This document shows positions 45,600 to 54,927 of a stretch of 64,000 nucleotides of DNA, piece after piece (position 1 is the stretch's first letter; each line of letters opens with the position of its first letter). This DNA comes from Dasypus novemcinctus (Eukaryota; Chordata; Mammalia; Cingulata; Dasypodidae), in NCBI RefSeq assembly GCF_030445035.2, contig NC_080673.1, positions 155,182,216-155,246,215 on the forward strand, in the 5' to 3' direction. The translations under genes and the position numbers were made by a program. The notes beneath the pieces were generated by a model. It was not told the DNA's origin and did no database searches. It was given only the letters and a program-made list of their open reading frames with translations.

Positions 45600-45740
45600 A
45601 CAAGCACATTATACCTTTGTTTTTCTGATCTCCACTAGAATGTCGGTGTAAAAATTCTGTTCAGCCCATTTAAGGATTAGAAGAGTCCATGGCGTATGGT
45701 AAGCACACACGTCTGTGTTGAATACGTTAAGTGAATTAAA
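45600..45740 (+). repeat. L2-like 3' end, sense
   Basis: CTGATCTCCACTAGAATGTC followed by a region like GTCCATGGCGTATGGTAAGC and GTTGAATACGTTAAGTG fits a decayed L2 3' end. Confidence 0.4.
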
Positions 45741-46089
45741 ATGCAGTGTAGGAAAGAAGAGCTCAGGATTCTAGGAGGACTTGCGACCCAGGGTTGTGAC
45801 TCAGGCGCTGCTGGAGTGGTAGCGGGTAATTGCAAAGACAAGCCCAAGACAGCCCCCAAGGCAGGCAGGCTGGCCTGGGAGAACCCCATGCTGAGAGCCA
45901 AGACCTGGCTAGGTGCCTGAGCAAGGACAAGGGTGCTCCCAGACTGGAGCACCCTGAGGGTAGGACAAAGGCATTCCCCTCAAGGTCAGCTTGCCCCCCA
46001 TTCACAGAGGAGCCAGTAGGAACCCAGCAGGAAAGCACAACAGGCAGCTTAGGCCCTGGCTCGTCCATCCTCCATCCTAAGACTTCCCC

Positions 46090-46720
46090 CTGAATTGGCT
46101 GATCCCCCTTCCTGTGCCCTCCTCTCTGGCTCCACCCCCACCCCAGTCCTCCTGAAGCAGGCTAGTAAGATAGGGAATCACTAGATGGACCTGGAAAGGG
46201 GCAAGAGTCCACGTGGACACCAAAAAACCCCAAGATGGCTGCTGGAAGACCCTACCACCCTCCCCCAAGAGCCTGCCATTTTGAACGAGATTTCCTCTGG
46301 AAGCCAGGAGAAGCCCCAGATATTCCTCAAGGACTCTATCATTGGGCCCTCCTGGGGGATTGATGGTGAGTAATCAACCAAAACAGCAAACAGCTGGAAC
46401 TCCTCCCCTGCCATTCGCAAAGGGGTGGAATAAATAATGGTTCAAAAAGCAGGTGCGAGGCCCAAACTCGCTCACCCCTTTGGACCCCAAGTCTGGTCGC
46501 CTTTCCCCCCCACATGGATCAAAATGCAAGTAGAACCTGGGCATTTATAATCTATAATGGGAAACAGTAGTCTGTAAATCAGCCAGCTTTATCACTGTTG
46601 GGCCCCTTCCTCTTCACCTGGGACCCATGGTCTGTTATTGTCTCCCATTTCTCTTCCCTCCCTACCGTAATAAATCACTGGCCTAACTCAGCCAACATGC
46701 TCTTAAAATTCATTTCTGCA
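46090..46720 (+). mobile_element. LTR-like block ending at the CpG island
   Basis: It contains AAGATGGCTGCTGGAAG, then GAACTCCTCCCCTGCC, a pyrimidine-rich R-like region, AATAAA at 46669-46674 and the end CATTTCTGCA at 46720. This order (U3, poly(A) signal, short U5, CA end) is that of a class I-type LTR. The left end is not fixed and no TSD was found. It differs in sequence from the LTR at 50185-50601, so the two do not bracket one provirus. Confidence 0.5.
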
Positions 46721-46722
46721 GG

Positions 46723-46828
46723 GGCGATAGCGCCCACGACCCCCTCCCGCCCGCACTACCCCGGCCCGCGCCGCCCTCCCGGCCCTTCTGTCGCGCACCC
46801 GCCGGCCTGCCGGGTCCCTGGAGCCGCG
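46723..46828 (+). other. Candidate first (or internal) exon ending in a strong splice donor
   Basis: The donor CCGCG|GTGAGTGCG at 46828/46829 fits the GTRAGT consensus. If transcription starts in the island this is a first exon. Alternatively ATTCATTTCTGCAG (ending 46721) would serve as an acceptor, with its AG built from the LTR's terminal CA plus the first G of the island. No ATG lies between. Confidence 0.4.
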
Positions 46829-47106
46829 GTGAGTGCGCTCGGCCTCGGCCCGCGCGCGGGGAGGGCGCCCGGCGCCGTGCGGGCCCGGGTGGGGCTGGGC
46901 CCCGCGTCCCCTCCAGCTTTGCCCGCCCCGAGCTCCGCTGCTCCCGGCGGCCAGAACGGAGGGGTAGAGCAGCCCTCGGCGGCCCGGGGGGCGGGCGGCC
47001 GTGTCCGTCCCGGGGCCGCGGAGGCACAGGCGCCGCGAAGCCGCCCCGAGGGTTTCCCGCGGGCAGGGCCCGGCCCGGTAACAAGTTTGCGCTTTTGCTT
47101 CTCCAG

Positions 47107-47244
47107 GGCCGACCCGAGGCTACCTTGTGGCAGGTTCGGGGCCGGGCCCTGCCCGGGGGGCGAGAGCCGGTCGGGGGCCGACCTCGGGCCCCGGAGTTCG
47201 TTCAGACGTCCGCGGGGGTGCAGCGGCCTCAGCTCTGCGCGCAG
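47107..47244 (+). other. Candidate 138-bp noncoding exon in the CpG island
   Basis: Acceptor CTTTTGCTTCTCCAG ends at 47106, with a pyrimidine tract and a GTAAC branch-like site upstream. Donor GCGCAG|GTGAGTCCC is at 47244/47245. The intron from 46829 would be 278 bp. The exon has no ATG, so it would be 5'UTR or part of a noncoding RNA. Overlapping 200-codon frames in this region are GC-rich shadows. Confidence 0.45.
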
Positions 47245-47370
47245 GTGAGTCCCGGGCCCTGCGCCCCGGGAAGTGGCCCAAACCCCGAGCACGTGGCCGG
47301 CGGCGGCGGGAGGGCCCCAGGCGCGGCTGTGCACGGGCCCGAATCCCGCTCTTCTTAGCGAAAAGGAAGT

Positions 47371-48043
47371 TCTAAATAAAACACGACCCAGCCAACGAAA
47401 AGGCGGTTTCTGATGCGTTTTCTCAATTGTTAAACGAACTGCAGAGATCCACGGAGCAGCGTAGGAAATAGTGCAACTAGAAAACTCCACAGACATCTCA
47501 AACTGCCCTTTCCTGTGCCCTTTTAAGGTTGACTCAGTGCTTTAAGAGGCTAACACAGAAGGGAAAAGTCTCCATAAAATGCAGAGAGGAGATTGTAAAA
47601 CTCCCCTTTGGATCCTGTCTGGAATCATAGCTGAACCAGAACACATTTTGTTACAGTTTAAGCATTTACCTTGTGACTTTTTTTCTTAAAAAAAAAGAAA
47701 GGGGGGGGGTCACTTCATACCCCCTCCCTACTCCTCCACCATTGAACTATATCTGTTCTGTGCCTTGTGATATTTTTATACAGCAGGCAGCATAAATGAA
47801 TTCAAAATTAACCTCGGCTTTTGATGCAACCCAAGGGACAGTGAGCAGTCTTGACTGGGTCAGATCTAGGACTGGGGCACTGCTAAGACTGATGAATGTG
47901 TTCTCATCCTCCCCTAGGATAACGAGCTGCTCCTCCAGCATTCCTGCAGATTCCCCACTGCAGTGTCTTGTTAGGAACTGGGACAGCCTGCCTACTGATA
48001 ATCTAAAAACGGAGACACTAACGTTTCTCGGCAATACTGTGTG
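47371..48043. other. Spacer between CpG island and ERV, no gene seen
   Basis: It includes a GGGGGGGGG run near 47701 and no nameable repeat. If the ERV had a 5' LTR it should lie here, but I see no match to the 3' LTR. Short frames (82-95 codons) on both strands lack domains. Confidence 0.4.
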
Positions 48044-49326
48044 ACCACGTTATAAGTTACAGGACAGTCAAGAAAGGCCACTAAATAAGACCCTCATTTA
48101 CAACCCCATACTCCAGTTAGACCTCCTATGTAAGAAGGAGGGAAAATGGCTAGAAATTCCATATGTTCAGCTTTTCATGATTCTGTATAATAAGAAGAGC
48201 CTGTAGCATTTATTGGTTGTGCTATGCACAGGGAAAATCTGGAACAGAAGGCATACCTCCTTCCAAAAAGGAAAAAGACATCTTAGATGACCCTCTTCTT
48301 AGTATCCCACCACATTATGACCCTGTCCTGGCCCCTTTAGACCCACCCCGTATGGCCTGTCCTACCTAGCGTGGAGCCTCGTTCCACCCAGCTAGACTAA
48401 GACAAGTGGTCAGTGGAGATGCAGAAACCATCAGGGTGACTGTCCCCTTTTCCATTACCAATTTGGCACAATGCAAGAAAACAGTTGGGTCAATTCTCTG
48501 AAGACCCTGCAAAATTTACTGAGTTCCAGCACCTCACACTGGCATTTGAACTAACATGAGCTGATATGCACATTATTTTCACAACTTGCTGCACTCTAGA
48601 GGAAATGCACCACATCTGGGCTGAGGTACAAGGACATGCCGATAGACTGGCCACCCAACAGCCTCACTGGTATGTGGTAGGGGCAGTAGCAATCTCAGAT
48701 ATAGACCGTGGGTGGAATTATCAGAGGGGACAGGCAGATCTGGAGGCTAGAGATCATATGGTCATTTGTCTCCTCGAAGGGATGAGGTGGTATACTATCA
48801 AACTGGTCAATTATAACACACTTAGGGAAATCACTCAGGAGGAGGATGAGAACCCAGCCTTGTCCCAAGGTGGGTTGGTAGAAGCAATGAAAAAATACAC
48901 CCTGCAGATCCAGATTCTGGAGAAGGACAAATCCTTCTGGGAATTCATCTTATTGGCCAAGCTTTCCTGGATAGCCATAGGAAGCTGCAAAAACTTTCCA
49001 TGGGTCCCCAGACTTCCACGAATACCCTTTTAGAAACAGCTATTTCAGTTCTCAACAAATGTGATCTTGCTGCCAAGAAGGAGCAGGTAAGGAGGGATAA
49101 GCAAAGGGCTCACCTTTTAGCCACTGCCCTTAACGGTACCCTGTCCCTTTGGGGCCACTTGAACCCAGGCTCCACATCAGCAGAACCCTGTTTCAGATGT
49201 AGAGAGGGTGTCCACTGGAAATGTGACTGTCCCAAGCTGCCTTGCCACAGAGACCCGCTGGGGCCCAGCCCCAGGTGTGGAAAGGATGGGCACTGGGCCT
49301 GGAAATGCACTGCTCGCCACAACTGA
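48044..49326 (+). pseudogene. ERV gag, degenerate
   Basis: A matrix-like start (from about 48044) with stops precedes a 155-codon frame (48566-49033). That frame is capsid-like, with the segment DENPALSQGGLVEAMKKYT typical of gamma-type Gag. A shift leads to a second frame (49000-49326) with nucleocapsid zinc knuckles. The first is complete (C-X2-C-X4-H-X4-C from CFRC at 49192). The second has lost its first Cys (Ser in place, before RCGKDGHW). Gag is the virion core protein; this copy cannot be expressed whole. Confidence 0.78.
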
Positions 49327-49399
49327 GAAAGACTAAAGGGGACCAAGGCCAAGCATGGCTCCTTGGACAACATTGCAAACCATCAACAACGAAGAACCT

Positions 49400-49515
49400 T
49401 AGGTGGCCCCTACGGTGGCAAGCAAGACTGGTAATTTCTTAATTGATACAGGAGCCACCTACTTGGTCCTAGCCTACCACTTGGGACCCCTCATCTTGGC
49501 TGTACCTCTTAGTAG
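49400..49515 (+). pseudogene. ERV protease remnant
   Basis: LIDTGAT (catalytic aspartate motif DTGA, 49445-49456) is preceded by GNF and followed by a hydrophobic stretch. Only the active-site region survives before the sequence passes to env, so pol was deleted. Confidence 0.65.
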
Positions 49516-49518
49516 GAG

Positions 49519-50160
49519 TTGAAGGAAAATCTAGATCCAGGCCATCTCTTAACTGTCCTAGGCATCACTGCTCTCATGGGAACTGGGATTGGCAGTTTAT
49601 ACCAAACCCAACAGGTCTATCACAATCTCTCTTTAGAGTTAGCCAACACCATAGAAGAAACTAGCTGCACTTTAGAAGCCCTTGGACACCCGTGGTGCTG
49701 CAAAGTCATAGAGCTCTAACCATGTTAATGGCAGCACAAAGAGGAACCTGCTTCTGTAAATCGCTCTGGAACAGTTCTAGAGAACATTCAAAACCTACAA
49801 GATCAAGCCCATCATCCTCAGGAGGATCTGGCCTCTGGAGGTACCTGACCCTTCTCACTCCATGGACCATTCTGTCGTGGCTGGCCCCCTTTTTAAGATG
49901 ACTTACCACCCTTTTTTTTTTTTATCCTCTAAGTAGGACCACGCATCTTCAAAATTCTAACTTATCTCTTCCAGATTACAAGTCTTCCAAGACAAGCTAA
50001 TGTTCCTGCACAGGTTCCAATCAGTACCCATGGGAAACCCCATGACCCAATAGTATAACCAGAGAGTTTTATATCTTATCAGGTAGAGACTACTGCCCCT
50101 AACCAGCAGGAAGCAGTTACCGAAGAGACCTCCCACCCTCAGCATCCCTTAAGAATAAGG
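49519..50160 (+). pseudogene. ERV env transmembrane-subunit remnant
   Basis: A hydrophobic, fusion-peptide-like stretch (LGITALMGTGIGSLY, 49558-49602) precedes a heptad-like helix (frame 49519-49719). A frameshift then gives the region after it (49692-49901, with AAQRGTCF). A membrane-anchor-like hydrophobic patch near 49855-49935 carries a stop and a T-run. The surface subunit is absent. Confidence 0.68.
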
Positions 50161-50184
50161 GTCAAATCTCTCTGAGGGGGAAAT

Positions 50185-50601
50185 TGAGGCAGATCAGAAT
50201 AGGGAACTGGGAAGGGAAGGGGGGACAGTGAACACAACATCTTGGGGACAACTGAAAGCACCGTGGGCAGCCAAGCTTGAGCTATTGGAATGTGAAACTC
50301 AGAAAATAAATGATAACATCTTGTTCTGCTCAACCGATGGGGACTGAACAAACTGGAACTAACCCCATTCCTACCAACTGCATCCACAGGCTAGACGACT
50401 CTCCTGTTTCATCCATACTTAGAAATCTGGCCCCAAGTCACTGGGCGTACGTCTTCACTAGTAAGATACCCACACTCACATCTCGATTGTGTACTTTTTA
50501 CTTTCACTTTGCATTAAACTATCTGGTTGCTTAATCTATGGTGCGTCTTTGAATTCTTTCTCTAGACGTAGCCAAGAACCTGGAAACCATACCTGGTAAC
50601 A
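50185..50601 (+). mobile_element. ERV 3' LTR
   Basis: It begins TGAGGCAGATCAGAATAGG directly after the polypurine tract and ends ACCTGGTAACA. ATTAAA near 50514 is a likely poly(A) signal. U3 contains AATAAATGATAAC near 50305. The partner 5' LTR was not found in the window. Confidence 0.65.
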
Positions 50602-51330
50602 GCTTTGATTGTGCCTTCAGGAAAAACGTTCATATTTGATGCTTTCTAGACACTTCTGTGGGGATACCAGGTAGTGTTTCCAAATAGATTAGGGAATTTG
50701 GAAACCTTGATTTTGTTTGAAGGTAGAGGAATCCAATGTACAATCCATTTCAATTTGTCTCAAAGAGTAGACAGTGGTTATGTCTAACTGGTTTGTGTCT
50801 AACTGAAAACAGTTTCCTTTAGGTAGAATGTTACAAACTGTTTAAGGCAAGACAGTCTGTTTTCCCAACTTCCCAAGGACGTTTTAATCTACAGTGTAAT
50901 GGGCTCCATTTGTCTGGTGTGAGCCGTAGCAGCCACAGTAGGGCTGTAGTGACAGTGGAGAGGTATTAATTGCACTATACGCTTGGCAGTGTGCCTGGTT
51001 CTGGAGGGTGAAGCCCTGACATGGATCTTTCTATTTAATCCTCGTACATAGTATTCTCCCCGTTTTACAGATGAATAAAATCAAAAGTTAGGTGAATTGC
51101 TGAAGATTATATCACTACTGAAAGCAAGAGAAATAAGAAAATTGCTTAATTTTGCAAATACAAACTCAGGAAGGTTAAGGAAGAAGCTAAGATTAATTGA
51201 AAAGGGAAAAAGGAAACTAAAGTTTAATATAAACCAGTGAACATAATGGCAAGTTGACATTCACAAATAAAATAATTACTTCAAGTAACTTTTAAAAAGT
51301 TACCCTTAGTACATCCTGAGGAAATGGATT
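50602..51330. repeat. Spacer with antisense MIR (about 51010-51125)
   Basis: TATTTAATCCTCGTACATAG, CCCGTTTTACAGATGAATAA and GGTGAATTGCTGAAGATTAT are MIR core words in antisense. The rest shows no gene. Confidence 0.6.
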
Positions 51331-51806
51331 TTTTTTTTTAGATTTAATTTTTATTTATAACCTCCCCCCCCCCATTCCCCCTATTGTCTGCTCTCTGTGT
51401 CCATTCACCATTCACTATGTGTTCTACTTTGTCTGCTTGTATTCTCATTAGGCGGCTCTGGGAACCGATCCTGGGACCTTCCAGAGTGGGAGAGAGATGA
51501 TTACTCTCTTGCACCACCTCAGCTCCCTGTTCTGCTACATCTTATTATTTTCTCTCCTCTGTGTCTCTTGTTGTGTCATCTTGCTGCGCCAGCTCTCCAT
51601 GTCGGCTGGGACTCCTGCAAGGGGTGGCTTTTCCCACGCAAGACAGCATTCCCATGCAGGGCGGCTCTCCTGCATGGGCTAGTACTCTGTGTGGGCCGGC
51701 TCGCTGTGTGGGCCAGCCTGTTCTCATCAGGAGGCCCTGGGCATCAAACCCTGGATCTCCTATATGGTAGATGGGAACCTAATTGGTTGAGCCACATCCA
51801 TTTCCC
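51331..51806 (-). mobile_element. Dimeric DAS-type SINE, antisense
   Basis: Tail (T-run) at left. The second unit's complement (GAGATGATTACTCTCTTGCACC, 51493) and then the first unit's head complement (GGTTGAGCCACATCCATTTCC, 51785) are in the reverse order of 12503-12972. TGGATT at 51325-51330 and 51807-51812 is the visible TSD core. Confidence 0.8.
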
Positions 51807-51816
51807 TGGATTGATT

Positions 51817-52889
51817 TTTTTTTTCCTTCTTTTTTTTTTAAATGTTGCATTTAAAAAATATGAGGTCCCCATATACCTCCCACCCCCCTCATTCCACTCC
51901 TCCCTCATCAACAACCTCTTTCATCATCATGGCACATTCATTGCATTTCATGAATACATTTTGGAGCACTGCTGCACCACATGGATAACGGTTTACATTG
52001 TAGTTTACATTCTCCCCCAGTCCACCCAGTGGGCCATGGCAGGAGTTACAGTGTCCAGCATCTGTCCCTGCATAAAAGGGTCAACTCAGACCAGCAGAAT
52101 ATCTCAGTCTACATGTAATGTCAGGTGTTAAAAACTGCTTATGGCTTTGGATAAAAGGGGGAAATGGAAAGAACAAATGAGTTTATATGGCTATGAGTCT
52201 CCAAAGAAGAGTTGGGAGGTCATCAGGGGTAATGCTTAGGCACACTTCAGCAGGGTCCCAGAGACAGCCAAAGTAGATAGAAGCCCAGGTACTGGTTTTC
52301 CTGAGGGCTACAGAGACCCACAGGTTCTACAGTCATGGCACTCTGGAGTTCAGTGCCATGTCAGTTGGCCCTACTTTGGAGTTTGTGTTCCTGAATATGA
52401 TGGAGTTGGACTCAGATATGACCTTTCTACACATGCCTCTTCTGTTACTTTTACTGGGCCTGTGGTTGGTGCTGGGGTTCGTGTATACTCAGAAGACCTG
52501 AATCTCTGAACTGTCCATGTGACAGCGAAGCCCTGAGCCTCAGCAGACTTGCAAATCCTATTGTCTGGTTTATTGGACTTACCCTGGCCAACAGGGAGGT
52601 GAAGAAGGTCAACCACCACATCAGAGAGCCAAGAGTGCCTACAACTGCAAGCAGGAGAATTGGATCATCATCAATGTGGAATCTAAACCCTCTCTTGATA
52701 TAGAGGGGGAGTGGAATTAACCATCCCAGCGTCCACAGGTTGGAGGAATAGAGTATGGATTAGAGTGGACTTACTGGTATTCTACTATGGAACTATTGTG
52801 ATTAGTAATGGAAGGAATTGTAGCATTGGTGTGGAGAAAGTGACCATGGTAGCTGCTGAGGGTAGGGAGAGGGAAGAAGAGATGTGCTG
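51817..52889 (-). mobile_element. LINE-1 insertion with 5' inversion (twin priming)
   Basis: Left segment (51817-52110): antisense extreme L1 3' end with poly-T. Right segment (about 52140-52889): sense L1 3'UTR from a position upstream of the left one in the 26690-28765 reference. Opposite orientation of the two parts with the 3' end outermost is the twin-priming pattern. TGGATTGATT is exact at 51807-51816 and 52890-52899, so the whole is one insertion. Confidence 0.82.
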
Positions 52890-52899
52890 TGGATTGATT

Positions 52900-54120
52900 C
52901 TTAATGTTAGTTAAGAAAAACTCTCCCAGTGGCACATGGCCTAGAAAAGGTTCCTGAACAGATTCTTTTATCTGTTCCTTCCTAGCTATGTGTGTCAGGC
53001 AAAGCACATTAAACCTCTTGCAATTGAAACTAGAATAGTTTGAGAGAAGCCATTAAAAGTTAAGTGTCCAACTAACAGTATTGGGTGTTTGGGGTGTGAA
53101 CAATTAGAAAAGAATTTTTTTTTTTAAGATTCTTGACACAATCTCAATTTTTCTTTTGTAAAATCAGGAATGGGTATGCCAAATACTGCCCCTTCAGTGG
53201 CCTTTTTGACTATCACTATGATTAAGTTTATTTTTATGAATTTCCTTTCAGGCAAAAGAGCAGTGGATCTTGGATTCAGTGTCAAAGGTAAATCTGTCAA
53301 AGGGGTCTCCTGACCACACTTTAACACTAAATTCTTTATGTTTGTTGTTGGTTCCGTACTAAAATATAATCTGCACAAGGACAGGCTTATTGAATGATAA
53401 TGCAGAAGACTGTGGAGAGGATTAAATTATGCATGTAAAGGCCTCGTAATTGACCCATGGCCAATTAGAATACCTAGCAAGTTTCGAACTTTGGCATTAA
53501 CCATTGCCTGAAGTACATTTAAAACAAATAAAGTTAATTATACTGTTTGGAGTCTTTATCATGGCTCAGTTTGGAGGAAAAGAAGTCATAGAAATATTCA
53601 GGGTTACCAATTATGGTCTTGGGTATTTTTGATATTGGAGATTCCTCTTTCCATCACTGTATGAAATGCACAAGATTGGCACAAGTCTATTAGCTCAAAA
53701 GGTTCACCAGATGTTTTAGCAATTCATTTACCAAGGTTCCTAATGAAAGATGCTGATGATTTTAACATATGACTGCAAGCAAATTCTTTGAAATTCCTTA
53801 CTCCTGGAGATGGAACTTAATTCCTCACCTCTTAGAGTGGCTTGGACATAGTGACTTGCTTCTAGAGTATGGCAATGTAGTAATATTACAGTCCAGAAAC
53901 CTATTAATAGCAAGCACCACCTTAACAAAGTGATCCCGGGTTAATTTCACACAAACAAGATCTCCATACCTAGAAATGGCTTCACATCAGTATTTAGTAC
54001 TTATTAGTATGCTAAAGCTTACAGGCATCTCAATCATTATGTAATTAATAGAGATGTATTATTTGTATTAATGTTATGTAGCTAGTGGTTGGATACTTTA
54101 CTAACCACCAAAGTCGTAAT
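52900..54120. other. Intergenic, no gene seen
   Basis: AT-rich sequence with frames up to 84 codons and no domain. No named repeat. Confidence 0.42.
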
Positions 54121-54121
54121 A

Positions 54122-54290
54122 AATCATGAACTGGTTTTGTGACCTACTTTTATTGTCTGTGTAAAAGGGAGGAAACTGAGTTGGGTGGACCATTCCCTAT
54201 CCATTCCCCGCGTAGTTCAGGGCTTCCCCATGAGCTAGGGAAGTGGCACGTCTGGGATCTGAACCCAGATTTTGGAGTCCATGTTTTTAT
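54122..54290 (-). repeat. MIR-like remnant, antisense
   Basis: GTGTAAAAGGGAGGAAACTG, then GGGATCTGAACCCAGATTTTGG, reads as a decayed antisense MIR. Confidence 0.5.
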
Positions 54291-54716
54291 ACCGTTATGT
54301 TTTATTGTCTCATGGTTCTTAATTTATTAATATTTAAATTATGTTAAACAATGGTAACCAGTTATCTATGACTCTAATAGCTTTTCTTTTATATTGGAAT
54401 TAAGGTTGGGCATATAAATTACCTTAGATACCAGAATGAAATGTCTCAATGATTGTACATTGAAACCAAAAAATTAAGTACTGCTCAAAAAATGGTAGGG
54501 ATTATAACTAAAAAAAAATTGGGAGATAGCCAAGATACCCAAAAATAGAGAAGGATTTAAGAAAAATTATATATCCATGCTCAGTGGTCCTTTGTAGCCA
54601 TTAAAAAGACTGAAGTACTAAGCTGAATTTTTAAAAATTCTTCAGATGTTCAGAGAATTGTTATGGAATCTGTTGATATGGGGACTAATAGAGTGAGTTA
54701 AAGAAAAAAGCAGATA
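54291..54716. other. Intergenic with an L1-like patch
   Basis: AAGATACCCAAAAATAG..GATTTAAG and GGTCCTTTGTAGCCATTAAAAAG recall the ORF2 end or 3'UTR of an old L1, but too diverged for a firm call. No gene seen. Confidence 0.35.
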
Positions 54717-54717
54717 A

Positions 54718-54914
54718 GGGGAGCAGATGTAGCTCAAGTGGTTGAGCGCCTACTTCCCATATATGAGGTCCCAGGTTTGATACCCAGTACCAACTAAAAA
54801 GAAACAAAAAAACAACTTCATAACTCTCATTGTGGAGTGGAGGTAGCTCGGTGGTTGAGCGCCTGCTTCTCATGTATGAGGTCCTGGGTTCAATCTTTGG
54901 TACTGCCTAAAAAA
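54718..54914 (+). mobile_element. Two short tRNA-type SINE units, sense
   Basis: GGGGAGCAGATGTAGCTCAA with GGTTTGATACCC (54719-54810), then GGAGGTAGCTCGGTGGTTGA with GGTTCAATCTT (54835-54914). The flanking GCAGATAA is present at 54711-54718 and again after the second tail (54920-54927), so the pair inserted as one unit. Confidence 0.8.
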
Positions 54915-54927
54915 AAAAGGCAGATAA

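Larger units (their letters stand above)
46721..47370 (+). promoter_or_regulatory. CpG island, candidate host promoter
   Basis: Composition changes sharply at 46721: about 650 bp of GC-rich, CpG-dense DNA with GC-box-like GGGGGGCGGG near 46986. The surroundings are AT-rich and CpG-poor. No TATA box is evident. The strong splice signals inside favour a plus-strand transcript, but CpG promoters often fire both ways. The gene it serves is not identifiable here; coding exons could lie outside the window, or the product may be noncoding. Confidence 0.68.
48044..50184 (+). mobile_element. Endogenous retrovirus, class I (gamma-like), internally deleted
   Basis: An old provirus fragment: gag, a stub of protease, no polymerase or integrase, then the env transmembrane region, a polypurine tract (GAGGGGGAAAT, 50174-50184) and a 3' LTR. 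All frames are broken. About 2.1 kb of internal sequence remains, against roughly 7 kb or more in a complete member of this group. Confidence 0.8.

Noticed and set aside
46598-47496. Long open frames of 216 (+) and 246 (-) codons
   Set aside because: Both cross the LTR/CpG-island boundary or overlap each other in GC-rich DNA, where stops are rare. They are Pro/Arg/Ala/Gly-rich, ignore the strong splice sites and show no domain.
46090-50601. A single provirus with LTRs at 46.1-46.7 and 50.2-50.6 kb
   Set aside because: The two LTR-like blocks do not resemble each other, and a CpG island with no primer-binding site follows the first one.
51397-52131. 244-codon open frame on the plus strand
   Set aside because: It is a translation of an antisense dimeric SINE running into an antisense L1 3' end.
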